Origin: Pseudomonas borbori
GTDB taxonomy: Bacteria; Pseudomonadota; Gammaproteobacteria; Pseudomonadales; Pseudomonadaceae
DNA length: 64,000 nucleotides
Direction: 5' to 3'
NCBI RefSeq assembly: GCF_900115555.1
Contig: NZ_FOWX01000022.1
Span: 25,431 to 89,430 of the forward strand
The position numbers and the translations under genes are program-made. Numbering within the stretch: the first letter of the stretch is position 1; each line of letters starts with the position of its first letter. Under the pieces are notes generated by a model. It worked only from the letters and a program-made list of their open reading frames with translations, did no database searches and had not been told where the DNA came from. Below, one piece after another: positions 59,266-64,000 of this stretch.

Positions 59266-59658
59266 ATGTCGGCGACTCAAAATTACGGCACTGGCCGTCG
59301 CAAGACTGCAACCGCTCGCGTTTTCCTGCGTGCCGGTACTGGCAAAATCTCCATCAACAACCGTACCCTCGACGGTTTCTTCGGTCGCGAAACTGCCCGC
59401 ATGGTAGTTCGCCAGCCGCTGGAACTGGTTGAGATGACCGAGAAGTTCGATATCTACGTCACCGTTCTCGGTGGTGGCGTGAGTGGTCAGGCTGGCGCAA
59501 TCCGCCACGGTATCACTCGTGCGTTGATGGACTACGACGAATCGCTGCGCCCTGCCCTGCGCAAGGCTGGCTTCGTGACTCGCGACGCGCGTGAAGTGGA
59601 ACGTAAGAAGGTTGGTCTGCGCAAAGCGCGTAAGCGTCCGCAGTACTCCAAGCGTTAA
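59266..59658 (+). CDS. rpsI: 30S ribosomal protein S9
   Basis: A 130-residue S9. MSATQNYGTGRRKTATARVFLRAGTGKISINNRTLDGFF is typical, and the C-terminal KARKRPQYSKR reaches the P-site tRNA. A rho-independent terminator follows 21 bases after the stop. Confidence 0.99.
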   Translation: MSATQNYGTGRRKTATARVFLRAGTGKISINNRTLDGFFGRETARMVVRQPLELVEMTEKFDIYVTVLGGGVSGQAGAIRHGITRALMDYDESLRPALRKAGFVTRDAREVERKKVGLRKARKRPQYSKR

Positions 59659-59679
59659 TTCGCTTCTTGCGTTCAAAAG

Positions 59680-59714
59680 CGCCCGGTTTCCTTTTGGAAC
59701 TGGGCGTTTTTTTT
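59680..59714 (+). terminator. Rho-independent terminator after rpsI
   Basis: CGCCCGGTTTCC pairs with GGAACTGGGCG over a TTTT loop, with two wobble pairs, followed by eight Ts. Confidence 0.85.
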
Positions 59715-59911
59715 GGGTGGCTGGTTGTGCTGCGGCATCATGTCGCAGCCTTGCGCGCCGTGCGCTGTAAGGGCTGAGCTGTTTCCTGCAAGGTAATTGC
59801 CTTGTCAGAAAAGGGGCTTTTCTTTACCATTTGGCGGATTTTTTGCGCGACTCGATTTTTACTTAGTAGAGGCCTGAACAACAGGCCACAAAGCCGATGG
59901 GAGACGACTGA

Positions 59912-60505
59912 ATGAGCAATGACGGCGTGAATGCAGGCCGACGTCGCTTCTTGGTGGCGGCCACCTCTGTGGTGGGTGCTGCTGGAGCGGTGGGTGCCGC
60001 GGTCCCGTTCGTGGGGTCATGGTTCCCGAGCGCGAAGGCTAAAGCTGCCGGTGCACCTGTGAAGGTGAACGTAAGCAAGATCGAGCCTGGCCAGCAAATG
60101 GTTGCCGAGTGGCGGGGGCAGCCAGTGTTTATCGTGCGCCGTACCGAGGAAATTCTCAGCAACCTGGGAAAGATCGAGTCGCAATTGGCCGACTCCGACT
60201 CCCAGGCCTCCGATCAGCCAAGCTATGTCGATACGAAAACCCGTTCGATCAAGCCGGAGGTGTTGTTGCTGGTAGGTCTGTGCACTCACCTCGGTTGCTC
60301 GCCATCTTTCCGGCCTGAAGTGGCGCCGGCGGATCTGGGCGGTGAATGGGTGGGGGGGTATTTCTGCGCGTGCCACGGGTCTCGCTATGACCTGGCCGGG
60401 CGCGTTTACAAAGCGCAGCCAGCGCCCCTGAACCTGCCGGTGCCGCCGCACACGTACGAGTCGGATGATGTGATCATCATCGGTGTGGATCAGGAGCAAG
60501 CATGA
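59912..60505 (+). CDS. petA: Ubiquinol-cytochrome c reductase iron-sulfur subunit (Rieske)
   Basis: A 197-residue Rieske protein of complex III. The twin-arginine signal-anchor is NAGRRRFLVAATSVVGAAGAVG. The [2Fe-2S] ligands lie in CTHLGC (124-129) and CACHGS (152-157), with GEWVGGYFCACHGSRYDLAGRVYKAQPAPLNLPVPPH around the second. It overlaps petB by four bases, so petABC is translationally coupled. The operon should be among those sensitive to respiratory redox control. Confidence 0.98.
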   Translation: MSNDGVNAGRRRFLVAATSVVGAAGAVGAAVPFVGSWFPSAKAKAAGAPVKVNVSKIEPGQQMVAEWRGQPVFIVRRTEEILSNLGKIESQLADSDSQASDQPSYVDTKTRSIKPEVLLLVGLCTHLGCSPSFRPEVAPADLGGEWVGGYFCACHGSRYDLAGRVYKAQPAPLNLPVPPHTYESDDVIIIGVDQEQA

Positions 60506-61716
60506 TGAGTAAGTTCATGGAATGGGTGGATGCACGCTTCCCGGCCACCAAGATGTGGGAAGACCATCTGAGCAAGTATTACGCACCGAAGAACTTCAAC
60601 TTCTTCTACTTTTTCGGCTCCCTGGCACTGCTGGTGCTGGTCAATCAGATCGTCACCGGCGTCTGGCTGACCATGAGCTACAACCCCTCGGCCGAAGAGG
60701 CGTTCGCCTCGGTCGAGTACATCATGCGCGACGTCGAGTACGGCTGGGTCCTGCGCTACCTGCATTCCACCGGCGCCTCGGCGTTCTTCGTCGTGGTCTA
60801 CCTGCACATGTTCCGCGGTTTGCTCTACGGCTCCTACCAGAAGCCGCGCGAGCTGGTGTGGATCTTCGGCATGCTGATCTATCTGATGCTGATGGCCGAG
60901 GCCTTCATGGGCTACCTGCTGCCATGGGGTCAGATGTCCTACTGGGGCGCCCAGGTGATCATCTCGCTGTTCGGTGCCATCCCGGTGATCGGCGCCGACC
61001 TGACCCAGTGGATCCGTGGTGACTACCTGATTTCCGGGATCACCCTGAACCGCTTCTTCGCCTTGCACGTGGTTGCGCTGCCGATCGTGATTCTCGGTCT
61101 GGTGGTGCTGCACATCCTGGCGCTGCATGAAGTCGGCTCGAACAACCCCGATGGCGTCGAGATCAAGAAGAAGAAGGATGCGAACGGCATACCGCTCGAT
61201 GGTATTCCCTTCCATCCCTACTACACGGTGAAGGACATCGTCGGCGTAGTGGTGTTCCTGTTCATCTTCTGCTTCGTGGTGTTCTTCTTCCCGGAAATGG
61301 GCGGCTACTTCCTCGAGAAGCCCAACTTCGAAGTCGCCAACCCGTTCAAGACGCCTGCGCACATCGCGCCGGTGTGGTACTTCACGCCGTTCTACGCGAT
61401 CTTGCGGGCAATCCCGGACAAGCTGATGGGTGTCATCGCCATGGGTGGCGCGATTGCCGTGCTGTTCGTGCTGCCGTGGCTGGATCGTAGTCCGGTCAAG
61501 TCGATGCGTTACAAGGGCTGGCTGAGCAAGATCTGGCTGCTGGTGTTCTGCGTGTCCTTCGTGATTCTGGGCGTGCTGGGCGTGCTGTCGCCGACCCCGG
61601 GCCGCACTCTGCTGTCGCAGGTGTGTACCTTCCTGTACTTCGCGTACTTCATCCTGATGCCGTTCTATACCAGGATGGAGAAGACCAAACCGGTTCCGGA
61701 AAGGGTGACTGGCTGA
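60502..61716 (+). CDS. petB: Ubiquinol-cytochrome c reductase cytochrome b subunit
   Basis: A 404-residue membrane protein with about eight helices. Haem-binding histidines appear in LHSTGASAFFVVVYLHMFRGLLYGSY and RFFALHVVALPIVILGLVVLHILALHE. The PEWY-type quinone site reads HIAPVWYFTPFYAILRAIP, with WYF rather than PEWY spacing. The product starts with two consecutive methionine codons; the first overlaps petA. petC follows with one-base overlap (TGATG). Confidence 0.98.
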   Translation: MMSKFMEWVDARFPATKMWEDHLSKYYAPKNFNFFYFFGSLALLVLVNQIVTGVWLTMSYNPSAEEAFASVEYIMRDVEYGWVLRYLHSTGASAFFVVVYLHMFRGLLYGSYQKPRELVWIFGMLIYLMLMAEAFMGYLLPWGQMSYWGAQVIISLFGAIPVIGADLTQWIRGDYLISGITLNRFFALHVVALPIVILGLVVLHILALHEVGSNNPDGVEIKKKKDANGIPLDGIPFHPYYTVKDIVGVVVFLFIFCFVVFFFPEMGGYFLEKPNFEVANPFKTPAHIAPVWYFTPFYAILRAIPDKLMGVIAMGGAIAVLFVLPWLDRSPVKSMRYKGWLSKIWLLVFCVSFVILGVLGVLSPTPGRTLLSQVCTFLYFAYFILMPFYTRMEKTKPVPERVTG

Positions 61717-62498
61717 TGAAAAAGCATTTTGCAGCACTGATTATCGCGCTTCTGCCGGGCCTGGCGTTTGCCGCTGGCGGTCTTGAGTATCCGTTGGACA
61801 AGGTCGAGATCGATCTGACCGACAAGGCCGCCATGCAGGATGGTGCGCGTACCTTCGCCAACTATTGCATGGGCTGTCATAGCGCCAAGTTCCAGCGCTA
61901 TGAGCGGGTGGCCGATGACCTGGGTGTCCCGCATGAATTGATGCTGGATAACCTGATCTTCAACGATGCCAAGATTGGCGACCACATGAAGATCGGCATG
62001 CAGCCCGACGATGCCAAGGCATGGTTCGGTGCTGTGCCGCCGGATCTGACGTTGGTCGCCCGCGTACGCGGCACCGACTGGCTGTATACCTACCTGCGTA
62101 CCTTCTACGATGACCCGAGCCGTCCGCTGGGGGCCAACAACAAGGTATTCCCGAACGTCGGCATGCCCAACGTGCTGGTTGGGTTGCAAGGCAAGCAGGT
62201 GATCGGGTGCAAGCAGGTCCAGGTGGTCGAGGGCGACAAGAAGCAGTTCGATCCGTTGACCGGCACGCCTATCACTCATGAGGCCTGCGATCAGTTGGCC
62301 GTCGAGCCGAAAACTGGCGCCCTGAGCGAGGAGGAGTTCGACACCAAGATCAAGAACCTGGTGACCTTCCTGGCTTATTCGGCCAACCCGGTGAAGCTGG
62401 AGAGTCAGCGTATCGGCACCTACGTGCTGCTCTATCTGGCATTCTTCTTCGTCTTCGCCTACCTGCTCAAGCGTGAGTATTGGAAGGACGTGCATTAA
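61716..62498 (+). CDS. petC: Cytochrome c1
   Basis: A 260-residue haem protein with signal peptide MKKHFAALIIALLPGLAFAAGG. The haem site CMGCH is at 51-55 (FANYCMGCHSAKFQRYERVADDLG), and a C-terminal helix (TYVLLYLAFFFVFAYLLKREYWKDVH) anchors it to the inner membrane. I start at 61716, overlapping the petB stop; earlier in-frame starts lie inside petB. A strong terminator follows. Confidence 0.97.
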   Translation: MKKHFAALIIALLPGLAFAAGGLEYPLDKVEIDLTDKAAMQDGARTFANYCMGCHSAKFQRYERVADDLGVPHELMLDNLIFNDAKIGDHMKIGMQPDDAKAWFGAVPPDLTLVARVRGTDWLYTYLRTFYDDPSRPLGANNKVFPNVGMPNVLVGLQGKQVIGCKQVQVVEGDKKQFDPLTGTPITHEACDQLAVEPKTGALSEEEFDTKIKNLVTFLAYSANPVKLESQRIGTYVLLYLAFFFVFAYLLKREYWKDVH

Positions 62499-62521
62499 TC
62501 GATTGTCGTTTCAATGTTGTC

Positions 62522-62551
62522 CTGCGCGCCCCTTTGGGCGCGCAGTTTTTT
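62522..62551 (+). terminator. Rho-independent terminator of petABC
   Basis: CTGCGCGCCC (62522-62531) and GGGCGCGCAG (62536-62545) form a perfect 10-base stem with a CTTT loop, followed by six Ts. Confidence 0.92.
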
Positions 62552-62588
62552 CTGCTTCCAATAACCTATATAAGCGAGGAGGACCGCC

Positions 62589-63206
62589 ATGGGCGTGACC
62601 AATCGGTTGGCCTGTTACTCCGACCCCGCCGACCACTATTCCCACCGCGTACGCATCGTGCTCGCCGAGAAGGGTGTCAGCGCCGAGATCATCAGTATCG
62701 AAAAGGGCTGTTACCCGGCAAGACTGCTGGAGGTCAACCCTTACGCCAGCTTGCCGACCCTGGTCGATCGTGATTTGGCACTGTACGAGTCGACAGTGGT
62801 GATGGAATACCTGGATGAGCGCTATCCGCATCCGCCGCTGTTGCCGGTTTATCCGGTGGCGCGGGCCAACAGCCGTCTGCTGATTCACCGTATTCAGCGC
62901 GATTGGTGTGCTCAGGTCGATCTGATCCTCGACTCGCGCAACAAGGAGCCGGCTCGCGTGCAGGCGCGCAAGGAGCTCCGCGAGAGCCTCACCGGCGTTT
63001 CGCCGCTGTTCGCCGACAAGCCGTACTTTCTCAGCGACGAGTTGAGCCTGGTGGATTGCTGCTTGTTGCCGCTGCTCTGGCGTTTGCCGGTGCTGGGCAT
63101 CGAGTTGGCCAAGCCGGCCAAACCGTTGCTCGATTACATGGACCGTCAGTTCGCTCGTGAGGCCTTTCAGGTCAGTCTTTCCCCCGTTGAGCGCGATATG
63201 CGCTGA
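62589..63206 (+). CDS. sspA: Stringent starvation protein A (GST-fold RNA polymerase cofactor)
   Basis: A 205-residue glutathione-transferase-like protein that binds RNA polymerase-sigma70 and modulates virulence, acid and phage promoters. The N-terminal thioredoxin-like domain is RLACYSDPADHYSHRVRIVLAEKGVSAEIISIEKGCYPARLLEVNPYASLPTLVDRDLALYESTVVMEYLDERYPHPPLLP. The ATG has AGCGAGGAGG before it. sspB lies 16 bases downstream. Confidence 0.96.
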   Translation: MGVTNRLACYSDPADHYSHRVRIVLAEKGVSAEIISIEKGCYPARLLEVNPYASLPTLVDRDLALYESTVVMEYLDERYPHPPLLPVYPVARANSRLLIHRIQRDWCAQVDLILDSRNKEPARVQARKELRESLTGVSPLFADKPYFLSDELSLVDCCLLPLLWRLPVLGIELAKPAKPLLDYMDRQFAREAFQVSLSPVERDMR

Positions 63207-63222
63207 AGCTGAGGAGGCTTTG

Positions 63223-63636
63223 ATGAACTCCAGTCGTCCTTACCTGGTTCGTGCGCTTTACGAGTGGATAGTCGACAACGACTGCACTCCGCATTTGTTG
63301 GTCAATGCCGAGTTCGTCGGTGTGCAAGTACCGCCAGGCTTCGCCAGCGATGGGCAGATCGTGCTTAACGTCTCGCCCAGTGCGGTACGTCATCTGCACA
63401 TGGATAACGATGCGGTAAGCTTCGAGGGCCGCTTCGGTGGCACGCCATACAGTCTGTATGTCCCGACTGCGGCCATACTGGCAATTTATGCGCGGGAGAA
63501 TGGCCAGGGCATGGTCTTCGATCTGGAACCGCCGGTGCCGGATGATGAAGACGGCGATGGTCCCGATGATCAGGGGCCGCCAGATGGCGAGCCGCCGCGT
63601 CCCAGCGGGCGACCCAGTCTGAAGGTGGTCAAGTGA
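63223..63636 (+). CDS. sspB: ClpXP adaptor SspB
   Basis: A 137-residue adaptor that hands ssrA-tagged proteins to ClpXP. The start MNSSRPYLVRALYEWIVDNDCTPHLLVNAEF is typical, preceded by GAGGAGG; residues to about 105 are the ssrA-binding domain (VNAEFVGVQVPPGFASDGQIVLNVSPSAVRHLHMDNDAVSFEGRFGG). The acidic linker DDEDGDGPDDQGPPDGEPPRPSG leads to the ClpX-binding tail RPSLKVVK, which is complete. The gene is followed within 55 bases by an insertion sequence end. Confidence 0.97.
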   Translation: MNSSRPYLVRALYEWIVDNDCTPHLLVNAEFVGVQVPPGFASDGQIVLNVSPSAVRHLHMDNDAVSFEGRFGGTPYSLYVPTAAILAIYARENGQGMVFDLEPPVPDDEDGDGPDDQGPPDGEPPRPSGRPSLKVVK

Positions 63637-63742
63637 TACCCAGCCTCAGGTTGCAATCCATGAGCTTCAAATAAAAACCGGGCCAACGCCTAATGCCGAT
63701 CAGTTAAGCCCTCTTGCTTGACCTTTGGCCGCAAGAAATCAA

Positions 63743-63775
63743 AATCCGATGCCAGTATTGGCATCGGATTTTTTT
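63743..63775 (+). terminator. Hairpin plus T run at the IS left end, before the transposase start
   Basis: AATCCGATGCC (63743-63753) and GGCATCGGATT (63760-63770) pair perfectly and a T run extends to 63775. It can terminate read-in transcription from sspAB, and in any read-through RNA would hide the transposase translation start at 63776. Confidence 0.7.
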
Positions 63776-64000
63776 ATGCGTCTCGCTCGGGCACTGGAAC
63801 TCACCCACAACATCGCCTCCACTCCCAGCGCAATCGAGGGACTGGATGCCTTACTCGATCCTTCTTTGGTCGAGCAGGCACTCGAGCAGGCAGGTGTAGC
63901 GACCCTGCGCAAGCGGCGTTTGCCGCTGGAAATGATGCTCTGGTGCGTAATCGCCATGGCGTTTTTCCGGCGCATGTCGGCGTGGGATGTGGTCAGCCGC
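63776..64000 (+). CDS. IS4-family transposase, N-terminal fragment (continues past window)
   Basis: 75 codons are visible from the ATG at 63776 (MRLARALELTHNIASTPSAIEGL); an in-frame ATG at 63749 falls in the hairpin stem and is less likely. The N-terminal IS4 domain is clear in LDPSLVEQALEQAGVATLRKRRLPLEMMLWCVIAMAFFRRMSAWDVVSR, which closely resembles the same part of E. coli InsG. The DDE catalytic domain is not in view, so integrity is unknown. Confidence 0.85.
   Translation, partial: MRLARALELTHNIASTPSAIEGLDALLDPSLVEQALEQAGVATLRKRRLPLEMMLWCVIAMAFFRRMSAWDVVSR

Larger units (their letters stand above)
63691..64000 (+). mobile_element. IS4-family insertion sequence, left end (truncated by window)
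   Basis: The left inverted repeat TAATGCCGATCAGTTAAG (63691-63708) is, as I remember it, the terminal repeat of E. coli IS4. It is followed by a perfect 11-base hairpin with a T run (63743-63775) and the transposase gene. The right end and target duplication lie outside the window. Confidence 0.8.

Noticed and set aside
58574..59911. tRNA or small RNA genes around rplM-rpsI and petA
   Set aside because: No cloverleaf with a T-loop GTTCRA motif and no independent promoter-terminator pair could be found by eye.

Overview
This 64-kb window is chromosomal DNA of a Pseudomonas species. It is GC-rich with dense coding. Its gene order, as far as I remember it, follows one continuous part of the P. 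aeruginosa PAO1 chromosome (roughly PA4427 to PA4503): petABC-sspAB, rplM-rpsI, zapE, trpS, cysD-cysNC, algW, hisGDC, murA, mla, kds/lpt, rpoN, ptsNO, tldD/pmbA, mreBCD, gatCAB, roxSR and dpp. The dispersed palindromic repeats are of the REP type common in Pseudomonas, but several families differ from those I associate with PAO1, so it is probably another species. I see no rRNA, tRNA, CRISPR array, prophage or biosynthetic cluster.

Layout. 1-5.5 kb: minus-strand peptide ABC transporter (two tandem binding proteins, DppB, start of DppC) and a SIMPL-domain protein. 5.8-10.6 kb: RoxSR redox two-component system, an AEC carrier, a Ca/Na antiporter and an RlpA-like lipoprotein, separated by repeats. 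10.7-13.9 kb: gatCAB (minus). 14.1-27.4 kb: plus-strand mreBCD-maf-rng-yhdP-nitrilase-tldD, then yjgA (minus) and pmbA (plus). 27.4-34.6 kb: minus-strand cell-envelope and nitrogen-PTS block kdsD-kdsC-lptC-lptA-lptB-rpoN-hpf-ptsN-rapZ-ptsO. 34.7-39.5 kb: mlaFEDCB-ibaG-murA. 39.7-43 kb: hisG-hisD-hisC. 43-45.9 kb: an apparently accessory pair, a TonB-dependent receptor plus a small periplasmic DUF4198 protein. 45.9-51.5 kb: algW, Nif3-like protein, cysD-cysNC, yhcB. 51.6-58.6 kb: hydrolase, trpS, zapE, a GlxA-type regulator, acyl-CoA dehydrogenase and aldo/keto reductase. 58.8-63.6 kb: rplM-rpsI, petABC, sspAB. The right edge cuts through an IS4-family insertion sequence.

How the genes work together. 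Most of the window is housekeeping. It covers lipid asymmetry and LPS export (mla, kds, lpt), the elongasome (mreBCD), peptidoglycan precursor (murA), envelope stress (algW), amidotransferase charging (gatCAB), sulfate activation (cysDNC), histidine synthesis, respiration (petABC under the same broad redox control as RoxSR) and nitrogen/PTS control (rpoN, ptsN, rapZ, ptsO).

The most interesting points are four. (1) A Zur-like operator sits in front of the accessory TonB receptor/DUF4198 pair, whose small partner should start with histidine when mature. (2) The mreB leader is built from about five imperfect GC-rich hairpin units; a terminator follows mreB, and mreC has no canonical start at its conserved-looking N-terminus. 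(3) A 147-bp MITE-like element downstream of murA has a diverged second copy before trpS. (4) REP-type repeats have invaded gene edges: one lies in frame within the start of dppC, and two others supply the stop codons of a binding-protein gene and hisD.
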